Source of the DNA: Desulfuromusa sp.
GTDB lineage: Bacteria > Desulfobacterota > Desulfuromonadia > Desulfuromonadales > Geopsychrobacteraceae
Direction of reading: 5' to 3'
Assembly (NCBI GenBank): GCA_021647765.1
Contig: JAKIUD010000002.1
Span: forward strand, 1 to 64,000
Length of the DNA: 64,000 nt
This document shows, one piece after another, positions 1 to 8,467 of this stretch (its first letter is position 1; each line of letters begins with the position of its first letter). The notes under the pieces were generated by a model that did not search any database, was not told the DNA's origin, and worked only from the letters and a program-made list of their open reading frames with translations. The position numbers were made by a program, and so were the translations under genes.

Positions 1-162
1 TCACCTGGAGGAATACAGAAATCTATCATTCAATGTGGATAAACGATAATGTAGTGCCAGACGATGTTTTTTTGACGTGGAACTAGTTGATATTGCGAGG
101 TTTATTTTTTTGGGTGTTAAACATGGGCTACGAGACGGTTGGATTGCATTTCATCACGGTTG
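1..162. other. window-edge segment upstream of the group II intron 3' end
   Basis: No recognisable gene. One frame (3-86, plus) is open from the edge and stops with TAG at 84-86; its 27 residues match no family I know, and it could be the tail of an upstream gene or chance. No reverse transcriptase or maturase motif is visible before the intron structure that follows, so the body of the intron is either outside the window or deleted. Confidence 0.3.
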
Positions 163-235
163 ATGAACCGCCCTGTGCGGAGCCGCATGCAGGGTGGTGT
201 GGGGGCTGGGGGAGAAAAACCCCCGGCTACCCGAT
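163..235 (+). ncRNA. group II intron 3' end (domain V and VI), probably a remnant
   Basis: The segment begins GAACCGCC and has the nested pairing expected of domain V in bacterial group II introns: an outer stem (about 164-173 with 190-199) around an inner TGCGG/CCGCA hairpin, followed by GGTGGTGT. A second strong hairpin pairs 205-212 with 220-227 around an A-rich loop and is followed by CTACCCGAT, the usual 3' boundary motif near 228-235. The arrangement is seen directly; the assignment rests on resemblance to known intron 3' ends. No intron-encoded protein is visible in the 160 nt upstream. A short downstream reading frame (139-348) overlaps these structures and is not considered a gene. 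Confidence 0.6.
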
Positions 236-647
236 TCATGACGCGAAGCGGCGTGCATAAGTTGCTGGAGTGTACTCAGCTCCGCCGATTCAAGCCGCGC
301 AGCGGCTTGAACAAGTTATTCAACGGTTCCGGTCATCATCACACTTAATCACGCTACCTATTGCCGAAACCACCATAAACACAATTTTTCTAGCCGTCTA
401 TCATTGCTATTTTGGGAGATAACGGAAATCACCTGTTCCCCAAAAATAAAAAACCACCGCACGGGAAAACGGGTTCCTGGTGGTGGTTCATTTGTGATGA
501 TCTCATTGTCCCTTCCTTAAATGCAGAATACTCCCTCAAAATAGCGGTGAATCCGTTTTCTGTCAAATAAACTTCCGAGTTTTTTTGCTGCCTTGCGTAA
601 TTCCGTGGACACCTTATTTAACTAATATCTCTATCGTTGCGCGACCC
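236..647. other. intergenic region after the intron, no gene seen
   Basis: No convincing coding frame. A weak GC-rich inverted repeat with AACCACC and GGTGGTT arms lies around 450-488. The 236-350 part looks like flanking exon or further intron debris. Confidence 0.4.
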
Positions 648-688
648 GTTTTCTGGGGACACGTAACAAGTCCATGTCCCCAGAAAAC
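648..688. repeat. perfect 14-bp inverted repeat with TGTCCCCAGAAAAC arms
   Basis: Arms at 648-661 and 675-688 are perfectly complementary around a 13-nt loop. Palindromes containing GGGGACA/TGTCCCC commonly occur as REP-like elements mobilised by TnpA-REP (RAYT) transposases, and related GGGGACA motifs recur at 51.8 kb. No transposase gene is next to it. It lies in the gap downstream of acnA and could also stop or stabilise transcripts. Confidence 0.6.
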
Positions 689-730
689 TAACCGGAAGAT
701 CCCGGATCTTTCAGAGTGACATTCATCTGA

Positions 731-758
731 TTTCTTCTCATGGTGGAAGGAGAAGAAA
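731..758 (-). terminator. possible stem-loop downstream of acnA
   Basis: Arms TTTCTTCTC (731-739) and GAGAAGAAA (750-758) pair perfectly, about 20 nt beyond the acnA stop codon. No clear U-tract follows on the minus strand, so it may stabilise the transcript end rather than act as an intrinsic terminator. Confidence 0.25.
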
Positions 759-777
759 CAAACAAGATTGCGGAATT

Positions 778-3432
778 TTACCCTATCAATTCAAGCAATA
801 CATGATTCAAAATCCCACCACTCTGGAAAAAAACCACCTCTTGATCGGTATCGACCCGACAGAGAACCTCAAGCTCCTGCTGGCTGCCATCGCCCCTGTT
901 GATGATTACGGTGAGGTGCTGTTTAGATTTCAACCCATTGATTTCCGGTAGAGTTAAGGTTTCGCTGCCATCCAGATTCAAACTTTCAGCAGAGTCTCCA
1001 TCTAGAAATTGCAGTGGCAGAATCCCCATCCCAACCAGGTTGGAGCGGTGGATCCGCTCATAGCTTTCGGCCAGAACGGCTTTAACCCCAAGCAACAGGG
1101 TTCCCTTCGCCGCCCAGTCACGACTGGAGCCGGTTCCATATTCTTTACCTGCTATGACGACCAGCGGTGTTTGCTCCGCTTGATAACGACATGATGCCTC
1201 AAAAATACTCATCTCTTCACCGGTGGGGAGATACTTTGTGATTCCACCTTCGGTTCCCGGCACGATTTTATTTTTCAATCGGATATTGGCAAAGGTGCCA
1301 CGCATCATCACTTCATGGTTGCCGCGTCGCGAACCATAAGAGTTGAAGTCCTGCTCCGCAACTCCATGTTCCTGAAGATATTGTCCGGCCGGACTGCTCC
1401 CATTTATCGACCCAGCCGGGGAAATATGATCGGTGGTAATCGAATCCCCTAGCAAGGCAAGTATCCGTGCCTGTTTAAACCCGGGATAGCTTTTGGAAAT
1501 CTGCAACTGATCAAAAAAGGAGGGCAACCGGATGTAAGTTGAGTCAGGCTCCCAGTCATAGGTTAAACCGTCTGGAATTGGCAGATTGCGCCAACTTGCA
1601 TCTCCAGTAAATACTTCTGCATACTCTTTGCGGAACATCTGCGCATTAACCAAGGCAACCATTTCAGATACCTCTGCGTTGCTTGGCCAGATATCCTTCA
1701 GATAGACAGGCTGTCCAGAACGATCTTTACCCAGGGGGTCCTTGGTGAGATCAATCCGGGTCGTTCCCGCCAGAGCAAAAGCAACCACCAATGGTGGAGA
1801 AGCAAGCCAGTTCGCCTTGGTCTGGGGATGAATCCGCCCTTCGAAGTTACGATTCCCCGAGAGGACGGAACAGACACTCAAGTCTCCAGCGTCAATCGCT
1901 TCAGCAATCGAGCCGGTCAATGGCCCAGAGTTTCCAATGCAGGTGGTACAGCCATAGCCGACAATATTAAAGCCAAGCTGATCAAGATAATCTTGCAGCC
2001 CAGCTTTTGCCAGATAATCTGTCACCACCTTGGAGCCTGGAGCTAATGATGTTTTGACCCAGGATTTTTGTTGCAACCCTTTTTCAACCGCTTTTTTTGC
2101 TACCAGCCCAGCTGCCATCATCACCGCCGGATTTGAGGTATTGGTGCAAGAAGTAATTGCGGCAATAACAACATCTCCATGATTCAGCTGATCTGAACTA
2201 TTGGCAATCGGTACCCCTTTATCCCGGTCAACTTCAGGGAGAATCTGATCTGTCGCACGCCCCATATCTTCGAGAACAACCCGATCCTGCGGTCTTTTCG
2301 ACCCTGCTAAACTTGGTCTGACCGTTGCCAGATCAAGCTCCAAAATCGCGCTGTAGTTGGGATCGGGAAGTGTGTCACTGCGCCACAGCCCCTGTTCTTG
2401 ACAATAAGCTTCAACGAGTGCCACGGTTGCATCGCTACGCCCGGATAAAGTCAGGTAATCGAGAGTGATCTGATCAATCGGGAAGAATCCACAGGTTGCA
2501 CCATACTCTGGAGCCATATTGGCAATGGTTGCACGGTCAGCCAGAGGAAGTTGACCAAGACCCGCACCAAAAAATTCGACAAATTTACTTACGACCCCAT
2601 GGGTACGGAGCATCTGGGTGACAGTCAACACCAGATCTGTTGCGGTGATCCCCTCACTCAAACTGCCAACCAAACGGAAACCAACCACTTCCGGGATCAA
2701 CATGGAAATTGGCTGTCCCAACATCGCCGCTTCAGCTTCAATCCCGCCAACCCCCCAACCGAGGACACCAAGGCCATTGATCATGGTGGTATGGCTGTCG
2801 GTTCCTACCAATGTATCTGGATAAGCCCAGGTTTCTCCATCAATCTCTTGACTCCAGACTCCTTGCGCCAGATATTCCAGATTAACCTGGTGACAAATAC
2901 CGGTACCTGGTGGCACAACCCGGAAGTTATCAAATGCTTTCTGTCCCCAGCGCAAAAAAGCATAACGTTCACGGTTACGCTCCATCTCTTTTTCTACGTT
3001 AGCAGCCAAAGCAGAGCGATTGCCAAACTGATCCACCATGACGGAATGATCAATCACCAGATCAACAGGGATTTGCGGATTGATTGTCGCTGGATCCCCA
3101 CCATTTCTGGCAACCGCATCACGCATGGCGGCAAGATCGACAATAGCCGGAACCCCGGTAAAATCCTGCATTAAAACCCGAGCCGGACTATAGGAAATCT
3201 CGCCAGCCCGATCCTGTTGTGGCTGCCAGTTTGCAACAGCGTCAATGTCCGCCCGTTTAACCGCATTACCATCTTCCTTGCGCAGCAAGTTTTCCAGAAG
3301 AACCTTTATGGTGAAAGGGAGCCGCATCAGGTCATACGAACCTGCCGCAGCGGCCGCCTTGAGACTATGATATTGGTATTGATGCCCTGCAACAACCAGG
3401 GTTTTTATGCTGTTAAATGAATTATTCATCAT
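778..3432 (-). CDS. acnA: aconitate hydratase AcnA
   Basis: Catalyses citrate-isocitrate isomerisation in the cytoplasmic TCA cycle with a [4Fe-4S] cluster. The 884-residue product has the usual length for the AcnA/IRP1 type. Cluster ligands are visible as Cys429 in TSCTNTSNP and Cys495 and Cys498 in a GCTTCIGNSG motif. The C-terminal swivel domain has the substrate-binding stretch YGTGSSRDWAAKG. The start follows GAGGAG seven nt upstream. It is a single leftward gene, separated from the divergent cold-shock gene by 280 bp. Identity is secure; the distinction from AcnB is clear because the N-terminal HEAT domain of AcnB is absent. Confidence 0.97.
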   Translation of the reverse strand: MMNNSFNSIKTLVVAGHQYQYHSLKAAAAAGSYDLMRLPFTIKVLLENLLRKEDGNAVKRADIDAVANWQPQQDRAGEISYSPARVLMQDFTGVPAIVDLAAMRDAVARNGGDPATINPQIPVDLVIDHSVMVDQFGNRSALAANVEKEMERNRERYAFLRWGQKAFDNFRVVPPGTGICHQVNLEYLAQGVWSQEIDGETWAYPDTLVGTDSHTTMINGLGVLGWGVGGIEAEAAMLGQPISMLIPEVVGFRLVGSLSEGITATDLVLTVTQMLRTHGVVSKFVEFFGAGLGQLPLADRATIANMAPEYGATCGFFPIDQITLDYLTLSGRSDATVALVEAYCQEQGLWRSDTLPDPNYSAILELDLATVRPSLAGSKRPQDRVVLEDMGRATDQILPEVDRDKGVPIANSSDQLNHGDVVIAAITSCTNTSNPAVMMAAGLVAKKAVEKGLQQKSWVKTSLAPGSKVVTDYLAKAGLQDYLDQLGFNIVGYGCTTCIGNSGPLTGSIAEAIDAGDLSVCSVLSGNRNFEGRIHPQTKANWLASPPLVVAFALAGTTRIDLTKDPLGKDRSGQPVYLKDIWPSNAEVSEMVALVNAQMFRKEYAEVFTGDASWRNLPIPDGLTYDWEPDSTYIRLPSFFDQLQISKSYPGFKQARILALLGDSITTDHISPAGSINGSSPAGQYLQEHGVAEQDFNSYGSRRGNHEVMMRGTFANIRLKNKIVPGTEGGITKYLPTGEEMSIFEASCRYQAEQTPLVVIAGKEYGTGSSRDWAAKGTLLLGVKAVLAESYERIHRSNLVGMGILPLQFLDGDSAESLNLDGSETLTLPEINGLKSKQHLTVIINRGDGSQQELEVLCRVDTDQEVVFFQSGGILNHVLLELIG

Positions 3433-3511
3433 CAGTGATCTCCTCTGTCGTTAGTCTTTTTCCGATTTTACCCCGAAACAAATTCAGTTATCCAGTGCTG
3501 TAAAAAATATT

Positions 3512-3541
3512 TGCATTATTTTCTACAAAAGATCTATATAT
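3512..3541 (+). promoter_or_regulatory. candidate sigma-70 promoter for the cold-shock gene
   Basis: TTGCAT (3512-3517) and TATATA (3536-3541) are separated by 18 nt. A start just downstream would give a 5' leader of roughly 160 nt, in keeping with the long structured leaders of cold-shock mRNAs. This is inference from boxes only. Confidence 0.35.
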
Positions 3542-3712
3542 CCCTCGCCATTTGAACATAAATTGGTAAAAGTCTGTTGAGATTTCAGGGGGATTATTCT
3601 ATTTCAAAACAACTATCATTAAAAAATAACGTTGTTTTTAAAATTTCCCTGTGCTAGAAGCGAGATTATCGTGTCTCGGTTACCCTCGTAAAAACGTAGA
3701 AGGAGTTACAGC

Positions 3713-3913
3713 ATGGCAGAAGGTACAGTAAAATGGTTTAATGATTCGAAAGGTTTTGGTTTTATTGAGCAAGATGATGGTCCAGATGTCTTTGTTCACT
3801 TTTCAGCGATCCAATCAGAAGGGTTTAAGTCTCTGGCTGAGGGAGATCGTGTTACATTCGATGTAATTCAGGGAGATAAAGGTCCGCAATCCGCGAACGT
3901 AATGAAAGCTTAA
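3713..3913 (+). CDS. CspA-family cold-shock protein
   Basis: A 66-residue single cold-shock domain that binds single-stranded nucleic acid and acts as an RNA chaperone. The RNP-1 motif (KGFGFIEQ, about residues 13-20) and RNP-2 motif (DVFVHFSAI, about 25-33) are both present, and the length is typical. AAGGAG precedes the ATG by seven nt. A strong hairpin terminator follows, so the gene is monocistronic. Family members are too alike to assign a specific csp letter. Confidence 0.95.
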   Translation: MAEGTVKWFNDSKGFGFIEQDDGPDVFVHFSAIQSEGFKSLAEGDRVTFDVIQGDKGPQSANVMKA

Positions 3914-3973
3914 ATTTGATCGTTCCCGACAGTTTTAACTGCCGGAAATAGTATCTTTGAGGGTAAACCAAGA

Positions 3974-4008
3974 AAGCTTCGCAACTATTGTTGCGAAGCT
4001 TTTTGTTT
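3974..4008 (+). terminator. intrinsic terminator of the cold-shock gene
   Basis: A perfect 12-bp stem (3974-3985 with 3990-4001) closes a TATT loop and is followed by a T-rich run. It lies 60 nt after the stop codon and between convergent genes, so it may also protect against read-through from mltG. Confidence 0.85.
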
Positions 4009-4099
4009 CTTGTCAGTTTTAGGGGTATTGATTGAATGGCAGTTGTCAAGAAGATTAAACTCTTCCTGACCAAGGGTAGTCAAATATGTAAAAGTAGAA

Positions 4100-5095
4100 C
4101 TAGCGTCGTCGTAATTGATACTTCTGCACGGCAGCATTGTGTTCCTTGAGTGTTTTTGAGAACTGGTGTTCACCATTGCCCCGGGCAACAAAATAGAGAA
4201 ATTTGGTTTCTGCTGGGTGGGCAGCAGCTTTAAGGGCAGCTAACCCAGGGCTGGCAATCGGACCAGGCGGGAGTCCCCTGATCAAATAAGTATTGTAAGG
4301 GGTCGGAGTTAACAGGTGTTTGCGGGTGATGTTGCCATCAAAGTCTTTGATTCCATAGATAACTGTTGGATCGGTTTGTAGGGGGATCTTGCGTTTGAGC
4401 CGGTTGTAAAAAACCGATGCGATCAGGGGCATTTCCTCGACTTGACCCGTTTCTTTTTCGATAATAGAAGCTAGGGTCACCCATTGGTGTAAATTCAACC
4501 CCTGTTTTTTAAATGCTTGTTTTAACTCTATGCTGACATGATTTTGAAATTGAGTTACCATCATTTTTAACAATGATTTTTCGTCGATTCCAGGAGCAAA
4601 CAGATAGGTTTCTGGAAACAGGTAGCCCTCCAAGCTATCGGCATTAATTTTTAAAGAATGAATATAATCAATATTATACGCTAGTGCTGACAGTTTTTCT
4701 TTTTGGCCGAAGCCCTTTTCCGCTATTCTTGCAATGATCTGCTGCAGGGTGAATCCCTCTGGAATGGTCAAGCTGACATTTTCGACATCTCCTTTAACCA
4801 GACGAGTCAGAATCTTCCCTGGGGTAGCGGGGTCGCTGAACTGATAATTTCCAGCTTGAATCTGGTCACTTTGGTGGTTCCAGCGTGCTAACAATTTAAC
4901 TGCCAGTGCACTACGGATAACCCCGATTTCCTCTAGATCAAGGGCAATTTTATTCAATCCAGTTCCGGGCTGAATCCTGAGCTGAACCAGATTTTCCGGA
5001 GTTAGAGGGGAGAAAAGCAGGGCATAGGCAATAAAAGCAATGATTGGGAAAAGTAGCAGAGCTGGAAGGATAAACCACAACGTAAATTTAGACAT
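4100..5095 (-). CDS. mltG: endolytic murein transglycosylase MltG
   Basis: Membrane-anchored lytic transglycosylase that cleaves nascent glycan strands and is thought to act as a terminase of peptidoglycan elongation. One N-terminal membrane helix spans about residues 7-28, followed by a LysM-like region and the YceG catalytic domain. The catalytic glutamate is Glu213 in ASIIEKETG, with the conserved LQTDPTVIYG downstream. The 331-residue length is typical. It starts 9 nt after the plsY stop, so the two are probably co-transcribed together with the iscU-like gene upstream. Confidence 0.94.
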   Translation of the reverse strand: MSKFTLWFILPALLLFPIIAFIAYALLFSPLTPENLVQLRIQPGTGLNKIALDLEEIGVIRSALAVKLLARWNHQSDQIQAGNYQFSDPATPGKILTRLVKGDVENVSLTIPEGFTLQQIIARIAEKGFGQKEKLSALAYNIDYIHSLKINADSLEGYLFPETYLFAPGIDEKSLLKMMVTQFQNHVSIELKQAFKKQGLNLHQWVTLASIIEKETGQVEEMPLIASVFYNRLKRKIPLQTDPTVIYGIKDFDGNITRKHLLTPTPYNTYLIRGLPPGPIASPGLAALKAAAHPAETKFLYFVARGNGEHQFSKTLKEHNAAVQKYQLRRR

Positions 5096-5103
5096 AATTT
5101 CTT

Positions 5104-5691
5104 TCAGAGATTGAATCTGTTTTCGGTTCCACTGCGTAACCGTTCAATGTTTTCTCTATGCTTCCAGATAACAACAGTGGCGATAATCAGCGTTGCAATA
5201 AACAGCACAAAAGAACCTTCAAATAAAAGAATCAGTAATGGGATTATTGTTGCGGCCGAAATCGACGCCAGTGAGATATAGCGCCACTTCCACAGGGTGA
5301 GAATAAAGACAACCAAAGCGCAAAGCACTGCCAAGGGTGATAAAACCAGAAAAACTCCCAATGCAGTGGCAACCCCCTTGCCTCCCTTAAATCCCAGATA
5401 AACTGGATAGCAATGACCAATAAATGCTGCCAATGCAACTAGGGCAATGCCATATTCTGCTAGGTTGTAACCATGCTGAGCAATCAGCAGAGGGATGACC
5501 CCCTTCAGACAATCGCCAATCAGGGTGATAACACCAAGTTTACGCCCCGCCACCCGGTAAACATTGGTGGCACCGATATTTCCGCTGCCCGCACTGCGAA
5601 TATCTTCCCCTCCCACCAGGCGGGTTAAAATCACCCCGGTCGGAATTGCACCAATCAGATATGCAGCAAGTATAAGTAAAAAGAGAGTCAT
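5104..5691 (-). CDS. plsY: acyl-phosphate:glycerol-3-phosphate acyltransferase PlsY
   Basis: Inner-membrane enzyme that transfers acyl groups from acyl-phosphate to glycerol-3-phosphate, the first step of phospholipid synthesis. The 195-residue protein is mostly hydrophobic helices. The three family motifs are visible: GSGNIGATN near residue 36, GFKGGKGVATALG near 103, and HRENIERLRSGTE close to the C-terminus. It lies 5 nt after the iscU-like stop codon and 8 nt before mltG, in a tight leftward cluster. An acyl-phosphate supplier (PlsX) is not in the window. Confidence 0.95.
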   Translation of the reverse strand: MTLFLLILAAYLIGAIPTGVILTRLVGGEDIRSAGSGNIGATNVYRVAGRKLGVITLIGDCLKGVIPLLIAQHGYNLAEYGIALVALAAFIGHCYPVYLGFKGGKGVATALGVFLVLSPLAVLCALVVFILTLWKWRYISLASISAATIIPLLILLFEGSFVLFIATLIIATVVIWKHRENIERLRSGTENRFNL

Positions 5692-5696
5692 AAACG

Positions 5697-6074
5697 TTAT
5701 GCTCTTTTTAACGCAGCTTTACGATATTCGTTAATTGCTCCCCGTAAGGCACCAGCAGCAAGATTTGAGCAATGATGCTTCTCTTTTGGCAAGCCTCCGA
5801 GTGCTTGTGTTATCGAGTCATCGGTAATTTTTAACGCCTCAGTCAAGGTTTTCCCCATCATCATCTCACTGGCGATGGAAGATGTTGCCACTGCAGCTCC
5901 ACAACCATAAATCTTATATTTTACGTCGACAATCTTGTCTTTCTTGATTTTCAGAGAGAGTAATAGCGTATCACCGCAATTGGGGTCACCAACCTGGATA
6001 ATGACAGAGGGCTTTTCGATGCTTCCAATATTGCGGGGATTATTGAAATGATCCATGACTATTTCAGTGTACAA
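5697..6074 (-). CDS. IscU/NifU-like iron-sulfur cluster scaffold protein
   Basis: Scaffold on which Fe-S clusters are built before transfer to apoproteins. The 125 residues match the N-terminal U-type domain: Cys33 in DPNCGD with Asp35, Cys58 in GCGAAVATSS, and Cys102 in HHCSN are the three cluster ligands. The LPPVK-type chaperone motif of housekeeping IscU is replaced by GLPKEKHHC, as in NifU-like proteins of anaerobes. No iscS or nifS lies beside it. It heads the plsY-mltG cluster, a functional pairing that is not obvious. Confidence 0.9.
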   Translation of the reverse strand: MYTEIVMDHFNNPRNIGSIEKPSVIIQVGDPNCGDTLLLSLKIKKDKIVDVKYKIYGCGAAVATSSIASEMMMGKTLTEALKITDDSITQALGGLPKEKHHCSNLAAGALRGAINEYRKAALKRA

Positions 6075-6183
6075 GGTTCGCTCCCTTCCCTTCCATATCT
6101 ATTTTAGGATTTACAACAGTACAGTGTACAGCCGCTTAAGGGGTAAGGGCAAATGTAAATTTGATTTTTGTCTCGCTATGAAC

Positions 6184-6219
6184 GTAAAAAAGCAGCCGGT
6201 AATGGCTGCTTTTTTACGT
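6184..6219 (-). terminator. bidirectional hairpin terminator
   Basis: A near-perfect palindrome: AAAAAAGCAGCC pairs with GGCTGCTTTTTT around GGTAAT-type loop sequence, with A-run before and T-run after. It sits 28 nt beyond the stop of the small membrane protein on the minus strand and would terminate it. Confidence 0.85.
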
Positions 6220-6247
6220 TTAAAATGGAGTTAGAAGGCTTTTTTGG

Positions 6248-6409
6248 TTATTGTGCACCCCAACGTGAAATCAGATGGAATTTCTCTTCATAGTCCAACC
6301 AGTCGGCATTGATCATCCGTCCTTCACTTTCGCATCTTTCCAGTGAGAAAAACCCGAGAATAAGCAGCGCAAAAATAATTCCAAATCCAATCAATAAAAA
6401 ATAGGTCAT
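6248..6409 (-). CDS. small single-pass membrane protein, function unknown
   Basis: A 53-residue product with one transmembrane helix at about residues 3-23, then a short charged tail ending in SRWGAQ. The start chosen (CAT at 6407-6409) is preceded by AGGAGG five nt upstream; a longer frame starting at 6481 lacks such a site. It is transcribed away from the LysR regulator gene, with about 100 bp between their starts carrying three GTTGTAT repeats, so regulation by that LysR protein is plausible. I recognise no family. Confidence 0.6.
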   Translation of the reverse strand: MTYFLLIGFGIIFALLILGFFSLERCESEGRMINADWLDYEEKFHLISRWGAQ

Positions 6410-6430
6410 AATGGCCTCCTGCATGAGTAT

Positions 6431-6469
6431 GTTGTATCGTGAGTTGTATATTAGACCTATATGTTGTAT
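6431..6469. promoter_or_regulatory. three direct GTTGTAT repeats in a divergent promoter region
   Basis: GTTGTAT occurs at 6431-6437, 6443-6449 and 6463-6469, at offsets of 12 and 20 nt, between the small membrane protein and the LysR gene. Tandem sites near a LysR gene often serve as regulator binding or promoter elements. The repeats are seen directly; their role is inferred. Confidence 0.4.
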
Positions 6470-6511
6470 AAGTAAAATCATTCATTTTAAGGTATAGGAT
6501 AAGTTAAGGTT

Positions 6512-7468
6512 ATGTTGCCAGATTTTAACCGTCTCAAAGTTTTTTATCATATTTACAAGTTAAACAGCATAGTTGCTGCGGCAAACCAGCTCCATCTGTC
6601 GCAACCTGCCGTCAGTCAACAACTGCAGAAGTTGGAAGCAGAGTTGAAGTTTCCCCTGTTTATCCGTCTACACAAAAAGCTGGTACCAACGGCAGCCGGA
6701 GAACGGTTATTCAAACTGGTCGAACCTTTTGTCGATAAACTACAGGATGAAATCCCTCATATCCGTCAACCGCTGGATCAACCATCAGGGTTGCTACGAA
6801 TTGGAGCTCCCAGGGAGTTTGGTAAAGAATATCTGCCGACATTCTGCAGTTCGTTTCGTGAACAATATCCAGATGTAACTTTCAATCTGAATTTTGAAGA
6901 GTCCGCACCTTTATTGAATATGGTAAGGGAAGGATCTCTGGACTATGCGTTGGTAGATGTTTTTTTTAATCAAGGGGAGTTTCTGGGTAATGCAAACATC
7001 TTTAGCATTGATCCCCTCATCAAGGAGGAACTGATTCTGGTCTGTTCCCAAAATTACTATCAAAAAGAGATTTGTGGTGACTATTCCTTCCGTAACCTGG
7101 TTAAAAAGAACTTCATTACCGATGAGGATGAACATAAAATTCTGCTTCAATGGTTCAAGCACCACTTTCGCAAGACGGCTGAAAATCTGAATATCGTCAT
7201 GACCCTTGATAGCCATGAAGCTCTGGTTTCCGGGATCAAGTTGGGGATGGGATTGGGGATTGCGTCGGCACATCTGGTGTGGAAAGAAGTTCAACAGGGT
7301 GAAGTGATCCCGATTACGACTGCCAGAGAAAACATGGTCAATATGATTTCACTGGTGCAGTTACAGGATAAAGTGCCGACTCTGACCGAAAAAACCTTTC
7401 GGGATTTTATGATAGCCGGTATGCAGAAAACTGAAGTTTTGGAGCGGTTCCAGTGCACCAGTTCTTAA
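6512..7468 (+). CDS. LysR-family transcriptional regulator
   Basis: A DNA-binding regulator of 318 residues, typical for the family. The N-terminal winged helix-turn-helix covers about residues 4-62 (LNSIVAAANQLHLSQPAVSQQ), followed by a linker helix and an inducer-binding domain of two alpha/beta lobes (about 90-300). LysR proteins usually control a divergently transcribed neighbour; here that is the 53-residue membrane protein across a short region with repeated GTTGTAT elements. The ligand cannot be predicted. A weak inverted repeat built on GCGTAATG/CATTACGC follows the gene at about 7487-7540. Confidence 0.9.
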   Translation: MLPDFNRLKVFYHIYKLNSIVAAANQLHLSQPAVSQQLQKLEAELKFPLFIRLHKKLVPTAAGERLFKLVEPFVDKLQDEIPHIRQPLDQPSGLLRIGAPREFGKEYLPTFCSSFREQYPDVTFNLNFEESAPLLNMVREGSLDYALVDVFFNQGEFLGNANIFSIDPLIKEELILVCSQNYYQKEICGDYSFRNLVKKNFITDEDEHKILLQWFKHHFRKTAENLNIVMTLDSHEALVSGIKLGMGLGIASAHLVWKEVQQGEVIPITTARENMVNMISLVQLQDKVPTLTEKTFRDFMIAGMQKTEVLERFQCTSS

Positions 7469-7628
7469 GTCAAAATAATCCGGAGGTTGCGTAATGTCCA
7501 TTTCAACCATTAATCTTGATTTCCGGTTATGCATTACGCTCCAGTAAATCGGTATTTATACTAACTTCAGACCTCGGTAGTGGTGGAATGTACAATGGAA
7601 CGATCTACGCCCTTTTTGATTATCTTTC

Positions 7629-8459
7629 TCAGGGGATTAATTTGATTCCCTGATTTCCTAACGCGACTAAACCATCTTTATACAAACCACCAACCGCTTT
7701 TTTGAAAACTTTCTTACTTAATCCCAACTGGTTACGGATCTGTTCCGGTGGGCTTTGGTCGTGCAATGGCAGGAAGCCATCCTTTTTGAGTTCCTGGAGA
7801 ATGATCTCCCGGGCATCTTTAATTCCTGCTGCGCCAGGACGCCGCAGGGTGACATCAATTCTGTGGTCGGCTCGGATACGGAGGACATAACCTAAATGAT
7901 GTTCTCCACGTTTCAGAGCCGGAGGGATTTCATCTTTATATAGGAGTGCTTCATAGTAATCATTGACAATCACTTTGGCGCCCAGATCAGTGAACGCCCA
8001 GATTAACAGATCAACCTCTGCCCCCTCGCTAAGATCCCTGTTTTCTTTGACCAGAAATTTTTCCAAGCGACTTGAGGCAATTGGTCGGCTGTCTTTGTCA
8101 TGACAGATATGAACCAGATAGCGTCGTCCCTCTTCCATTTTTTGCGCTTGCTCACTGTAGGGTGCCAGTAAATCTTTCTCCAGTCCCCAATCGAGAAAGG
8201 CACCGTGTGAACCGACACTTTGTACTTTTAACAAGGCAAAGTCTCCGACCTGCGCAAGTGGCATTCGCGTGGTTACTTTGGGTTTATTATCACGATCAAG
8301 ATAAAGAAAAACTTCTATCGTCTCTTCCGGGTTGATCTCTTCCGGGCATTCACTCCGGGGAAGAAAAATCTGTTGCTCTTGAGCAGTTAACCAGACACCT
8401 TTGGGGGTAATATCTTGAATTTTCAATTTATAACGATAGCCGGGTAATAACATCAGCAA
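7629..8459 (-). CDS. CvfB/YitL-family S1-domain RNA-binding protein
   Basis: A 276-residue protein of the conserved virulence factor B family: an N-terminal OB-fold, S1-like domains (GDFALLKVQSVGSHGAFLDWG near residue 70 is S1-like), and a C-terminal winged helix (FLPLHDQSPPEQIRNQLGLS) suited to nucleic acid binding. In Staphylococcus CvfB affects expression of secreted factors; its role in this lineage is not known. The start lies 8 nt after the stop of the MFS gene, so the two form a leftward operon. A second ATG two codons in is an equally possible start. Confidence 0.85.
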   Translation of the reverse strand: MLMLLPGYRYKLKIQDITPKGVWLTAQEQQIFLPRSECPEEINPEETIEVFLYLDRDNKPKVTTRMPLAQVGDFALLKVQSVGSHGAFLDWGLEKDLLAPYSEQAQKMEEGRRYLVHICHDKDSRPIASSRLEKFLVKENRDLSEGAEVDLLIWAFTDLGAKVIVNDYYEALLYKDEIPPALKRGEHHLGYVLRIRADHRIDVTLRRPGAAGIKDAREIILQELKKDGFLPLHDQSPPEQIRNQLGLSKKVFKKAVGGLYKDGLVALGNQGIKLIP

Positions 8460-8467
8460 GCCTTATC

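Noticed and set aside
139..348. 69-codon frame over the intron tail
   Set aside because: Coincides with the domain V/VI stems and the typical artefact peptide seen at such sites; not a protein gene.
2551..3174. 207-codon frame antisense to acnA
   Set aside because: Entirely within acnA and without recognisable motifs; a shadow of a strongly supported gene.
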